Shown one piece after another: positions 17,504-25,937 of a DNA stretch of 64,000 nt (positions are counted from its first letter, which is position 1; every line of letters starts with the position of its first letter). The DNA is from JAXMCI01 sp046349435 (GTDB lineage Bacteria; Pseudomonadota; Alphaproteobacteria; Dongiales; Dongiaceae). The notes under the pieces are model-generated. The model did not search any database and had not been told where the DNA came from. It worked only from the letters and a program-made list of their open reading frames with translations. Where the stretch lies: NCBI GenBank assembly GCA_046349435.1, contig JAXMCI010000011.1, positions 134,330 to 198,329 of the forward strand, read 5' to 3'. The position numbers were made by a program, and so were the translations under genes.

Positions 17504-18643
17504 ATGGCGAGAGCGGCGGCGAAGCACCGCAGGCCGGGGCGCGCCCGACGCTGGTTCCTTTCCGCGGCGCTGGCGGCGCTGGGCGTCGTGGCGACGAGCA
17601 GGCCCGCGGCGACCCAGGCGCTCGACAAGCTGGTCGCCGCCGCCCGGAAGGAAGGCCAGCTCACCGTCATCGCGCTGCCCCATGACTGGTGCGGCTATGG
17701 CGAGCTGATCGCCGGCTTCAGGACGCGGTACGGCCTCAAGGTCGAGGAGCTCGATCCACAAGCCGATTCCGCCGCCGAGCTCGAGGCGATCAAGGCCGGT
17801 CGCAAGACCAAGGGGGCGAAGGCGCCCGACGTCATCGACGCCGCGCAGGCCTTCGGCCCCGTGGCGGTCAAGCAGAAGCTGCTGGCGCCCTACAAGGTCG
17901 CGACCTGGGACAGCATCCCGGCTGCCGCCAAGGACCCGGCCGGCTACTGGTACGGCGACTATTACGGCGTGCTGGTCTTCGAGATCAACGGCGCCGTCGT
18001 CCGGCGCAGCCCGGGCGACTGGGCGGACCTGCTCGCCCCCGACTACCGCAACGCCGTGGCGCTGGCCGGCGACCCGCGCAGCTCGACCCAGGGCATCCTG
18101 GGCGTCTACGCCGCCGGCCTGTCGCAGACCAGGGGCCAGGCCGACCAGGCCGCCGCCGCCGGGCTCAGGTTCTTCGCCGAGCTGAAGAAGCGGGGCAACC
18201 TGCTGCCGACGGTCGGCAAGCCGGCGACGCTGGCCCGCGGCACCACCCCGATCGTCATCCGCTGGGACTTCAACGCCCTCTACGACCGCGACGCCCTCAA
18301 GGGCAACCCGCCGGTCCAGGTCGTCATCCCGGCCAGCGGCGTCGTCGCCCGCTTCTACATCCAGGCGATCAGCGCCACCGCGCCGCACCCCAACGCCGCC
18401 CGGCTGTGGATGGAGTATCTCTATTCCGACGAGGGCCAGCTCGGCCTGCTCAAGGGCTATTGCCGCCCGATCCGCTTCGACGACCTGCTGAAGCGCAAGA
18501 AGATCCCGCCCGAGCTCCTCGCCCGGCAGCCGCCGGCCGCCGGCTATGCCAGGGCCGTCTTTCCGTCGCCGGCGCAGCAGGCGGCCGCGCGCGACGCCAT
18601 CGCGAAGGGCTGGAACAAGGTGGTGGGCGTCGATGTCCGATAG
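17504..18643 (+). CDS. ABC transporter periplasmic binding protein, paralogous copy 2
   Basis: A 379-residue paralogue of the protein at 13386-14513. It shares nearly unbroken blocks such as KEGQLTVIALPHDWCGYG, PYKVATWDSIP, WYGDYYGVL and LWMEYLYSDEGQLG, and differs mainly in lysine-to-arginine and surface changes. The leader RRWFLSAALAALGVVATSRP is recognisable. ATG at 17504 gives a normal leader; the frame open from 17153 lies inside the ATPase gene. It follows the ATPase and a dispersed repeat, so one transporter core is bracketed by two binding proteins that may differ in ligand. Confidence 0.86.
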   Translation: MARAAAKHRRPGRARRWFLSAALAALGVVATSRPAATQALDKLVAAARKEGQLTVIALPHDWCGYGELIAGFRTRYGLKVEELDPQADSAAELEAIKAGRKTKGAKAPDVIDAAQAFGPVAVKQKLLAPYKVATWDSIPAAAKDPAGYWYGDYYGVLVFEINGAVVRRSPGDWADLLAPDYRNAVALAGDPRSSTQGILGVYAAGLSQTRGQADQAAAAGLRFFAELKKRGNLLPTVGKPATLARGTTPIVIRWDFNALYDRDALKGNPPVQVVIPASGVVARFYIQAISATAPHPNAARLWMEYLYSDEGQLGLLKGYCRPIRFDDLLKRKKIPPELLARQPPAAGYARAVFPSPAQQAAARDAIAKGWNKVVGVDVR

Positions 18644-19193
18644 CGCGAGGGCCGGCGAGCCGCCGGTGCTGGAGACCGAGCGGCTGCTCCTCGCCGGCCA
18701 CCGGATCGAGGACTTCGCCGAGCTCGCGGCGACCTGGGCCGAGCCCGCCGTGGTCGAGCACATCTTCGGCGGCGAGCCCTCGGCGCCGCGTGACTCCTGG
18801 ATGCGGCTGCTTGCCTATCGCGGCCTGTGGCCGCTGCTGGGATTCGGCTACTGGGCGGTCCGCGACAAGGCCACCGGCCGCTATCTCGGCGACCTCGGCT
18901 TCGCCGACTTCCACCGCCTGATCGAGCCGTCGATCAAGGGCATCCCGGAGGCGGGCTGGGTGCTCTCCACCCGCGCCCACGGCCGCGGCATCGCCACCGA
19001 GGCGCTCGCCGCCGCGCTCGCCTGGCTGTGGGCCCAGGGCCACGACCGCAGCGTCTGCCTCGTCGCGCCGCAGAACCGCGCCTCGCTGCGCGTCGCCGAG
19101 AAGGCCGGCTACCGCGACCCGGTGATCCTGAAGATGAACGGCGAGGACACGCTCCTGCTGACCTGCCGCCGTCCGATCCCTCGCCCGCGATAG
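18633..19193 (+). CDS. GNAT family N-acetyltransferase (RimJ/RimL type)
   Basis: A 186-residue acetyltransferase of the Acetyltransf_3 group. It begins VLETERLLLAGHRIEDFAEL, has YLGDLGFADFH, and carries the acetyl-CoA loop near STRAHGRGIATEAL (R-x-x-G-x-G/A). It then shows VAPQNRASLRVAEKAGY, a typical GNAT ending. ATG at 18633 overlaps the last codons of the binding-protein gene, indicating coupled translation. The acceptor substrate is unknown; it may modify the imported compound or be an unrelated passenger. Confidence 0.82.
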   Translation: MSDSARAGEPPVLETERLLLAGHRIEDFAELAATWAEPAVVEHIFGGEPSAPRDSWMRLLAYRGLWPLLGFGYWAVRDKATGRYLGDLGFADFHRLIEPSIKGIPEAGWVLSTRAHGRGIATEALAAALAWLWAQGHDRSVCLVAPQNRASLRVAEKAGYRDPVILKMNGEDTLLLTCRRPIPRPR

Positions 19194-19204
19194 CGGGAGA
19201 GGGA
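19177..19204. terminator. Hairpin between convergent genes
   Basis: TCCCTCGCCCGC and GCGGGAGAGGGA form a 12-base stem with one mismatch around a short loop. It overlaps the last codons of the acetyltransferase gene and faces the end of the oxidoreductase gene at 19210. Related CCCTCGCCCGCG/AGCGGG pieces occur near 11506 and 45022, so this is also a small dispersed repeat. Probably a two-way transcription end. Confidence 0.4.
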
Positions 19205-19209
19205 GGAAC

Positions 19210-21654
19210 TCATGCCTTTACCCGCTCGTTCCTCGGGTCGTAGAGCGGCTCGAGATGCAGCCGGGCCGGCACCCGCTCGCCGGCGACCTCGAGCTCCCAG
19301 CGGCCGCTCTGGAGGAACGCGGTCGGCACGCCTTCGGCGGCGCGGACATAGCCGTAGCCGATCGCCTGGCCGACCGTGTAGCCGTAGCCGCCGCTGGTCA
19401 GCCAGCCGACCTGGCGGCCGTCGCGGAAGATCGTCTCGCGGCCGAGCAGGACGATCCCGGGATCCTCGGTGGTGAATCCCGCCAGGCGCTTCGTCAAGGG
19501 CTGGCCCGCCTGCGCCTCGATCGCCGGGCGGCCCAGGAAGGGGATCTGCTTGCGCAGCTTCACCGCCCAGCCGAGCCCGGCCTCGAGCGGCGTGTGGTCG
19601 GGGCCGATGTCGCTGCCCCAGGCGCGATAGCCCTTCTCCAGCCGGAGCGATTCGATGGCGCGGTAGCCGGCATTGGCGATGCCATGCGCCGCGCCCTCCG
19701 CCATCAGCCGGTCATAGACCACGCCGGCCGTCTCGACCGGCAAATGCAGCTCCCAGCCGAGCTCGCCGACATAGGTGACGCGCAGCGCCCGGACCGGGGC
19801 GCCCGCGATCGTCAGATCGCGCCAGGTGGCGAAGGGGAAGGCGGCGTTGGCGAGGTCGGCGCCGCTCGCCGCCTGCAGCACGTCGCGGGCGCGCGGCCCC
19901 ATCAGCGACAGCACGGCGAAGGCCGATGTCACGTCGATCAGCCGCGCCTCCAGCCCGGCCGGGATGTTGCGCTCGATCCAGGCGAAGTCGTGCGTCGCGA
20001 AGCCGGTGCCGGTGACGATGTAGTAGCGGTCCTCGGCCAGCCGTGAGACGGTGAGGTCGCACTCGATGCCGCCGCGGCGGTTCAGCATCTGGGTGTAGAC
20101 GAGCGAGCCCGGCGGCTTCTCGACGTCGCCGGCGGCGATCCAGGCGAGCGCCTGGGCGGCGTCGCGGCCGACCAGCAGGAACTTGGCGAAGGAGGTCTGG
20201 TCGAACAGCCCGACGCGCTCGCGCACGGCCCGGTGCTCGGCGCCGACCGCATCGAACCAGTTCTGCCGCTCGTAGGAATAGATGTCGTGCGGCGCGGTGC
20301 CGGGCGGCGCGAACCAGTTCGGCCGCTCCCATCCCAGCTTGGAGCCGAAGCAGGCGCCTTGCGCCTTCAGCCGCTCATAGAGCGGCGAGACGCGCAACGG
20401 CCGGCCGCTCTCATGCTCCTCGTGCGGCCAGGCCATGGTGTAGTGCTTGCCGTAGGCCTCCAGCGTGCGGGTCAGCACCCAGCTTTCGTCGCGGTGCAGC
20501 GCGCCGAAGCGGCGGATGTCGACCGGCCAGAGGTCCATCGGCGGCTCGCCGCCGGCGATCCATTCGGCGAGCGCCCGGCCGGCGCCGCCGGCGCTGGCAA
20601 TGCCGAAGGCGTTGAAGCCGGCGCCGACGAAGAAGCCGGGCAGCTCCGGCGCCTCGCCGAGGATGAAGTTGCCGTCCGGGGTGAAGGATTCCGGGCCGTT
20701 GATGAAGCGCTTGATGCCGGCCGTCTCGAGCGCCGGGACACGGGCCAGCGCCTGGGCCATCAGCGGCTCGAAATGGTCCTGGTTCGATTCGAGCAGGGCG
20801 AAGTGGAAGCCCTCCGGGATGCCGTTCTCCGCCCAGGCGATCGGGTTCGGCTCGTAGCCGCCCATCACCAGCCCGCCGACCTCCTCCTTGAAGTAGATCA
20901 GCCGGTCGGGGTCGCGCAGCGTCGGCAGGTCGCGCGGCACGCCGGGGATCGGCTCGGTGACGAGATACTGGTGCTGCACCGACTGCAGCGGCACCGCCAC
21001 CCCGGCCAGCCTGCCGATCGCCTTGGCCCATTGCCCGCCACAATTGACCACCGCCTCGCAGCGGATCGTGCCGGCCGCCGTGACGACGCCGACGGCGCGG
21101 CCGCGCTCGATGAGGATGCCGGTTACCGGGCAGTCCTCGACGATGCGCACGCCGGCCTGGCGCGCGCCCTTGGCCAGCGCCTGGGCGATGTCGGCGGGGT
21201 TGGCCTGGCCGTCGGTCGGCAGGAAGGCGGCGCCGACCACGTCGCTCTCGTCCATGATCGGCCAGAGCCGCTTGGCCTCGGCGGCCGAGAGCAGGTGCAT
21301 CTCCAGCCCGAAGCTGTGGGCGGTGGTCGCCTGGCGGCGGATCTCGGTCATCCGCTCGGCGTTGCAGGCCAGCCTGAGGCCGCCATTGCGCTTCCAGCCC
21401 GTCGCCTGGCCGGTCTCGGCCTCCAGCCGGTCGTAGAGCTCGACGCTGTATTTCAGCAGCTGGGTGATGTTGGCCGAGGAGCGGAGCTGCCCGACCAGCC
21501 CGGCGGCGTGCCAGGTCGAGCCGCTGGTCAGCTTGTTGCGCTCGAGCAGGACGATGTCCCGCCAGCCGAGCCGGGCGAGATGGTAGGCGGTCGAGCAGCC
21601 GATGATGCCGCCGCCGATGATGACGGCGCGGGCCTGGGTCGGAAGGGTGTCCAT
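19210..21654 (-). CDS. FAD-dependent oxidoreductase fused to GcvT (dimethylglycine dehydrogenase-like), copy 1
   Basis: An 814-residue demethylating enzyme of the DMGDH/sarcosine dehydrogenase family. The N-terminal FAD domain begins AVIIGGGIIGCSTAYHLARL; the STWHAAGLVGQLRSS segment holds the histidine that in characterised members binds FAD covalently. A linker FAO_M-type region follows, then a C-terminal GcvT folate-binding domain (about 430-800). Expected chemistry: oxidation of an N-methyl group and transfer of the one-carbon unit to tetrahydrofolate. The start MDTLPTQARAVII shares one base with the permease stop (TGATG), so it is the last gene of the glycine-betaine-type transporter operon. 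A paralogue is at 30100-32517. Confidence 0.87.
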   Translation of the reverse strand: MDTLPTQARAVIIGGGIIGCSTAYHLARLGWRDIVLLERNKLTSGSTWHAAGLVGQLRSSANITQLLKYSVELYDRLEAETGQATGWKRNGGLRLACNAERMTEIRRQATTAHSFGLEMHLLSAAEAKRLWPIMDESDVVGAAFLPTDGQANPADIAQALAKGARQAGVRIVEDCPVTGILIERGRAVGVVTAAGTIRCEAVVNCGGQWAKAIGRLAGVAVPLQSVQHQYLVTEPIPGVPRDLPTLRDPDRLIYFKEEVGGLVMGGYEPNPIAWAENGIPEGFHFALLESNQDHFEPLMAQALARVPALETAGIKRFINGPESFTPDGNFILGEAPELPGFFVGAGFNAFGIASAGGAGRALAEWIAGGEPPMDLWPVDIRRFGALHRDESWVLTRTLEAYGKHYTMAWPHEEHESGRPLRVSPLYERLKAQGACFGSKLGWERPNWFAPPGTAPHDIYSYERQNWFDAVGAEHRAVRERVGLFDQTSFAKFLLVGRDAAQALAWIAAGDVEKPPGSLVYTQMLNRRGGIECDLTVSRLAEDRYYIVTGTGFATHDFAWIERNIPAGLEARLIDVTSAFAVLSLMGPRARDVLQAASGADLANAAFPFATWRDLTIAGAPVRALRVTYVGELGWELHLPVETAGVVYDRLMAEGAAHGIANAGYRAIESLRLEKGYRAWGSDIGPDHTPLEAGLGWAVKLRKQIPFLGRPAIEAQAGQPLTKRLAGFTTEDPGIVLLGRETIFRDGRQVGWLTSGGYGYTVGQAIGYGYVRAAEGVPTAFLQSGRWELEVAGERVPARLHLEPLYDPRNERVKA

Positions 21655-23630
21655 CAGAGAAGTCCGAGACGACGGCGGGTGCGGGCGCTGCCGGCGCCGA
21701 TCAGGCGGTCGGCGGTGATGCCGATGAAGGCGACGGCCAGGCCGGCGACGATGCCGCGGCCGGAATCGGCCTTGGCCAGCGCGATGAAGACCTCCTGCCC
21801 GAGGTCGCGGGTGCCGACCATCGCGGCGATGATCAGCATCGAGAGCGCCAGCAGGATGGTCTGGTTGATGCCGAGCATGATCTCCGGCAGGGCCAGCGGC
21901 AGCTGCACCCGCCAGAGGATCTGGCGCGGCGTGCAGCCCGAGGCCACCGCGCCCTCGATCAGCGCCGGCGAGACCTGGCGGATGCCGTGGTTGGTGTAGC
22001 GGATCGCCGGCGTCACCGCGAAGGACACGACCGCGATCATCGCCGTCACGTCGCCGACCCGGAACAGCATCACCACCGGGATCAGGAAGACGAAGGAGGG
22101 CATCGTCTGCAGCGTGTCGATGACCGGCGTGATGATGCGGTTCGCCCGGTCGCTGCGCGCCGCCCAGACGCCGAGCGGGATGCCGATCGCGGCCGCGATG
22201 ATCGAGGACAGGCCGCAGAGATAGACGGTGGTCATCGTCTTCTCCCACAGCCCGACGGCGGCGCAGAAGAAGGTCAGCGCCGCCACCAGCAGCGCCAGCC
22301 GCGCGCCGCCGAGCTGCAGCCCGGCGAGCGCGATCATCGCCAGCACGCCGGCCCAGGGCAGCGCCAGCAGGAACAGCTTCACCGGGTTCAGCACGTCGAG
22401 CAGCAGCCAGGTGCGGAACGCCTCGATGTAGTCGAAGAAGTTCACGGTGATCCAGTCGACCAGGGCCTTCCACATCGGCGCCGTGCTGATCACCATGTCG
22501 CGCGGCACCTTGTTGAAGCCCGGCACCTGCGTGCCGATCGCCGTGGTGACGACGAGCAGGGCGAGCGCCGCCAGCAGGTAGGGATGGCGCACCCAGAGCG
22601 GCCCCGCCGCGTCGCCCTGCGGCCGCTGCCGGGCCGCCGCCTGGCTCAGGCGGTCGAGCGCGATGGCCAGCGCCACGATGGCGAGCCCGGCCTCCAGCGC
22701 GGCGCCGACCTTGAGGGCGCGCAGCGCCAGCAGCACGTCGTAGCCGAGCCCGCCGGCGCCGATCATCGAGGAGATGATGACCATGTTGAGCGACAGCATG
22801 ATCACCTGGTTGACGCCGACCATCAGGGTCGGCCGGGCGCTCGGCATCAGCACGCGCCACAGCTTCTGCCGTCGCGTGCAGCCGGCGATGTCGGCGAAGT
22901 CGACCAGCTCCGGCGGCACCCGGCCGAGCGACAGCGTGGTCGCCCGCACCATCGGCGGGATGGCGTAGATGGCGGTGGCGAGCAGCGCCGAGACCGGGTT
23001 GTTGCCGAACAGGATCAGCATCGGCACGAGGTAGGCGAAGGTCGGCACCGTCTGCATCAGGTCGAGCGCCGGGGTGACCACCAGCTTGTCGAACCTCGGC
23101 GCGCGGAAGGCGGCGACGCCGACCAGCAGCCCGACGACGATGCAGAGCGGCACGCAGATCAGGATCAGGGCCAGGGTGAGCATGGCGCTCTCCCACTGGC
23201 CGAACAGCGCGATGTAGAGGAAGCAGAGCCCGGCGACCAGCGCCAGGCTGCGCCCGCCGGCGGCGAGCCCGGCCAGCGCCACGGTGGCGACGATACCCAC
23301 CCAGGAGAGCCGCGGGATGGTCAGGCTCCAGTCGCCGATCTCGATGTCGAGCGTCTTGGCGAGCAGGCCGAGCGCGACGTCGAGCGGCACCGCGACGATC
23401 GCGGCGATGCCGCGGGTCAGCCAGCTGAGGTTGACCTTCATCCAGCCCATGATGGCGCTGATCCAGTCCGAGACCGGGACGACGGCCTCGGCCGGGTAGG
23501 CCTGGAGGAAGGGCAGGCGGTCCTGCAGCCAGTAGAGCGCGACGGTGGCGGCCAGCACCGCGATCCAGGCGAGCGACCAGCCCGAGACGGGCGCGCTCCG
23601 CCGTGCCGCGCCGACCGCCTCGACGGTCAC
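21654..23630 (-). CDS. Glycine betaine/TMAO-type ABC permease with two fused permease domains
   Basis: A 658-residue membrane protein with two BPD_transp_1 domains in tandem, each with an EAA-like loop: CTRRQKLWRVLMPSARPTLM near residue 255 and CTPRQILWRVQLPLALPEIM near residue 570. Fusion of two permeases is the form seen in TmoW and other quaternary-amine importers. The start is a GTG that overlaps the ATPase stop (GTGA, 23627-23630). It acts with the ATPase and binding protein upstream. Glycine betaine, choline, carnitine or TMAO are the plausible substrates; they cannot be separated by reading. Confidence 0.87.
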   Translation of the reverse strand: MTVEAVGAARRSAPVSGWSLAWIAVLAATVALYWLQDRLPFLQAYPAEAVVPVSDWISAIMGWMKVNLSWLTRGIAAIVAVPLDVALGLLAKTLDIEIGDWSLTIPRLSWVGIVATVALAGLAAGGRSLALVAGLCFLYIALFGQWESAMLTLALILICVPLCIVVGLLVGVAAFRAPRFDKLVVTPALDLMQTVPTFAYLVPMLILFGNNPVSALLATAIYAIPPMVRATTLSLGRVPPELVDFADIAGCTRRQKLWRVLMPSARPTLMVGVNQVIMLSLNMVIISSMIGAGGLGYDVLLALRALKVGAALEAGLAIVALAIALDRLSQAAARQRPQGDAAGPLWVRHPYLLAALALLVVTTAIGTQVPGFNKVPRDMVISTAPMWKALVDWITVNFFDYIEAFRTWLLLDVLNPVKLFLLALPWAGVLAMIALAGLQLGGARLALLVAALTFFCAAVGLWEKTMTTVYLCGLSSIIAAAIGIPLGVWAARSDRANRIITPVIDTLQTMPSFVFLIPVVMLFRVGDVTAMIAVVSFAVTPAIRYTNHGIRQVSPALIEGAVASGCTPRQILWRVQLPLALPEIMLGINQTILLALSMLIIAAMVGTRDLGQEVFIALAKADSGRGIVAGLAVAFIGITADRLIGAGSARTRRRLGLL

Positions 23631-24721
23631 GCGGCGCCCTTCGTGCCGGCGAGCAGCGCGATCACCGCCTGCGGCGTCACCTGGCCGATGGTGCGGCCCT
23701 CGCCGTCGGTCACCGCGAAGGGCGCGTTCGCCGCCACGATGTCGGCGGCGAAGCTCGCCACCTTGGCGTCGGCGGCGACCCGGCCGGCATGGCTCGCGAC
23801 GGTGGCCGGCCCCATCAGCCGGCCGGCCGAGATCACCTTGGCGCGCTGCACGTCGCGGGTGAACTCGGCGACGTAGCCGGTCGCCGGATTGGTCACCAGC
23901 TCCTCGGGCGTGCCGACCTGGATGATCTCGCCGTCCTTCATGATGGCGATGCGGTCGGCGAGCCGGATCGCCTCGTCGAAATCGTGGGTGATGAAGACGA
24001 TGGTCTTGTGCAGCACGCTCTGCAGCCGCATCAGCTCGGCCTGCATCTCGCGGCGGATCAGCGGGTCGAGCGCCGAGAAGGGCTCGTCGAGGAACCAGAT
24101 CTGCGGCTTCACCGCCAGGCTGCGCGCGATGCCGACGCGCTGCTGCTGGCCGCCGGAGAGCTGGCGCGGCAGGGAGTGCTCGCGGCCGGCCAGCCCGACC
24201 AGCTCGATCACCTCGCGGGCGCGCGCCTCGCGCTCGGCCCGCCCCACGCCCTGCACGGCCAGCGGGAAGGCGACGTTGGCCAGCACCGAGAGGTGCGGCA
24301 GCAGCGCGAAATGCTGGAACACCATGCCCATGCGGTGGCGGCGGATCTCGATCAGCTCGCGCTCGCTCGCCTTGAGCAGGTCCTTGCCCTCGAGCATGAC
24401 CGCGCCGGCGGTCGGCTCGACCAGCCGCGACAGGCAGCGCACCAGGGTCGACTTCCCCGAGCCCGACAGCCCCATGATGATGAAGGTCTCGCCCTCGGCG
24501 ACCTCGAGCGAGGCGTCGCGCACCGCGGCGACCAGCCCCTCGGCGGCGAGCTGCTCGGCGGCGGGGTGCGGGCCGAGGCGCTGCAGCGCCGCGGTCGCGT
24601 CCTTGCCGAACAGCTTCCACACGCCGCTGCAGGAGAGCATCACCGGCCGGGCCGCTTCCGGGCGCGGCGCAGCCACCGGGCGGGGCGGCTCGACGGCGGC
24701 GATTCGGGGGCGCGGGGTCAT
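23627..24721 (-). CDS. proV: Glycine betaine-type ABC transporter ATPase (ProV/OpuAA family)
   Basis: A 364-residue ATPase of the quaternary amine uptake family. An N-terminal proline/arginine-rich stretch of about 27 residues precedes the domain; Walker A is GLSGSGKST, the signature LSGGQQQRVGIARSL, Walker B IWFLDEPFSALDP. A long insert near LVAAVRDASLEV and the ending TIGQVTPQAVIALLAG (CBS-like region) fit ProV. It lies between the binding-protein gene and the fused permease. Confidence 0.86.
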   Translation of the reverse strand: MTPRPRIAAVEPPRPVAAPRPEAARPVMLSCSGVWKLFGKDATAALQRLGPHPAAEQLAAEGLVAAVRDASLEVAEGETFIIMGLSGSGKSTLVRCLSRLVEPTAGAVMLEGKDLLKASERELIEIRRHRMGMVFQHFALLPHLSVLANVAFPLAVQGVGRAEREARAREVIELVGLAGREHSLPRQLSGGQQQRVGIARSLAVKPQIWFLDEPFSALDPLIRREMQAELMRLQSVLHKTIVFITHDFDEAIRLADRIAIMKDGEIIQVGTPEELVTNPATGYVAEFTRDVQRAKVISAGRLMGPATVASHAGRVAADAKVASFAADIVAANAPFAVTDGEGRTIGQVTPQAVIALLAGTKGAA

Positions 24722-24754
24722 GGCGTCCGCATCAGGGGTCCGTTGGAATCGAGA

Positions 24755-24778
24755 GCGGGCGGGATCGCTCCCGCCCGC
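24755..24778 (-). terminator. Intercistronic hairpin between binding protein and ATPase genes
   Basis: A perfect 10-base-pair stem (24755-24764 with 24769-24778) around a 4-base loop lies in the 69-base gap after the binding-protein gene. Like the hairpin at 14532-14562 it follows a binding-protein gene and lacks a T-run, which fits mRNA protection or partial termination. Confidence 0.55.
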
Positions 24779-24790
24779 GGCCTGCGACGG

Positions 24791-25738
24791 CTACTTCGCC
24801 CAGGCTTCCCAGGTCGACTTGTTGGCGTCGATCCAGGCATTGGCGACGTCGTCGATCGACTTGCCTTCGAGATCGACCTCGCCGCTCATCTTGTTCAGCT
24901 GGTCGGTGGGAATGGTGTAGTTCTTCGCCACCTTGTAGGCCTCCGGCCACTTGTCCTTCATGCCGGCCCAGCTGTACTTCCAGATCTCGCCATGCGGCTT
25001 GCCGCAGGTGTAGAGCTTCTTGGCGTAGCAGTCCGGCGTGTATTCCGGGAACTGCACCCACTCGCCCTGGTACTTCGCGGTCGCCCAGTGCGGCGAGTAG
25101 ATCCACAGCATGATCGGCGCCTTGCGCTGATAGGCCGAGTCGAGCTCGGCGAACATCGCGGCGTCGGTCCCGGCATGGACCACCTCGAAGGGCAGGCCCA
25201 GCGCCTTCACCCGCTCGTCGTCATAGCCCTCCCAGGTCACCGGCCCGCCGAGATAGCGGCCCTTGGGCGCCGTGTCGGCGGTCGAGAAGGCCTTGGCGCA
25301 GTCCGGGTTCTTCAGCGCCTCCCAGTTGGGCAGGCCCGGGCACTTCTCCTTCATGTAGAGGGGATACCACCACTCCTCCTTGGCCTTCGGGCCGAGCGCG
25401 CCCAGCCGCTCGGTCTGGTGCGTCGCGTCCGAGGCCTTCATCGCCTCGCCGGCGGTGGTGTCCCAGAACTCCATGCCGACCGTCAGGTCGCCGTTGGTCA
25501 GCCCGGTGGTCAGGCTGGAGAGATAGTCGGCGGTCGGATACTCGACCTTGTATCCCAGCTTCTCCAGGATGCCGCCCAGGATCTTCGCGTTGATGTTGAC
25601 GCTGGTCCAGTCGAACAGCGCGATCTTGACCGGGTCCTTCGACTCCGGCACGGCGGCGCCGGCCGGCGCGGTCAGCAGGGCCCCGGCCAGGATGGTTCCC
25701 GCCGCGGCCAGCAAGCAGCTGCGCAATCTCACTCGCAT
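24791..25738 (-). CDS. Glycine betaine-type periplasmic binding protein (OpuAC/ProX family)
   Basis: A 315-residue binding protein with a signal peptide (RLRSCLLAAAGTILAGALLT, cleavage after AGA). The mature part starts with IALFDWTSVNINAKILGGIL. Trp-rich stretches such as VGMEFWDTTAGE, EEWWYPLYMKEKCPG and IYSPHWATAKYQGEW can supply the aromatic cage that binds trimethylammonium groups. Cysteines in EKCPGL, NPDCAK, PDCYAKKLYTCG may form disulfides, as in TMAO- and choline-binding relatives. The start is set by GGGAGAGG upstream. First gene of the operon, divergent from the DeoR regulator. Confidence 0.86.
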   Translation of the reverse strand: MRVRLRSCLLAAAGTILAGALLTAPAGAAVPESKDPVKIALFDWTSVNINAKILGGILEKLGYKVEYPTADYLSSLTTGLTNGDLTVGMEFWDTTAGEAMKASDATHQTERLGALGPKAKEEWWYPLYMKEKCPGLPNWEALKNPDCAKAFSTADTAPKGRYLGGPVTWEGYDDERVKALGLPFEVVHAGTDAAMFAELDSAYQRKAPIMLWIYSPHWATAKYQGEWVQFPEYTPDCYAKKLYTCGKPHGEIWKYSWAGMKDKWPEAYKVAKNYTIPTDQLNKMSGEVDLEGKSIDDVANAWIDANKSTWEAWAK

Positions 25739-25937
25739 GAACGCCTCTCCCTTCTCGTGACTGACCCTGTCCGCCTCGGCCCCGGTCGTCTTCGGACGCC
25801 CATCGGCCAATGCAGGCCTTGACCCAGCATCAAACGGCGATTGCAGGGCGGTTTCAAGGGGAAAGCGGAAAAAGCCACATGCTCCCACAGATTCTGTGGC
25901 AACCTGATGCGAACTGCCGTCCCGGGGGAGGCGGGCC

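Noticed and set aside
19210..23196. A 1328-residue fusion of oxidoreductase with an upstream domain
   Set aside because: The upstream part is an out-of-frame reading of the permease gene. The oxidoreductase has its own start at 21654, overlapping the permease stop.
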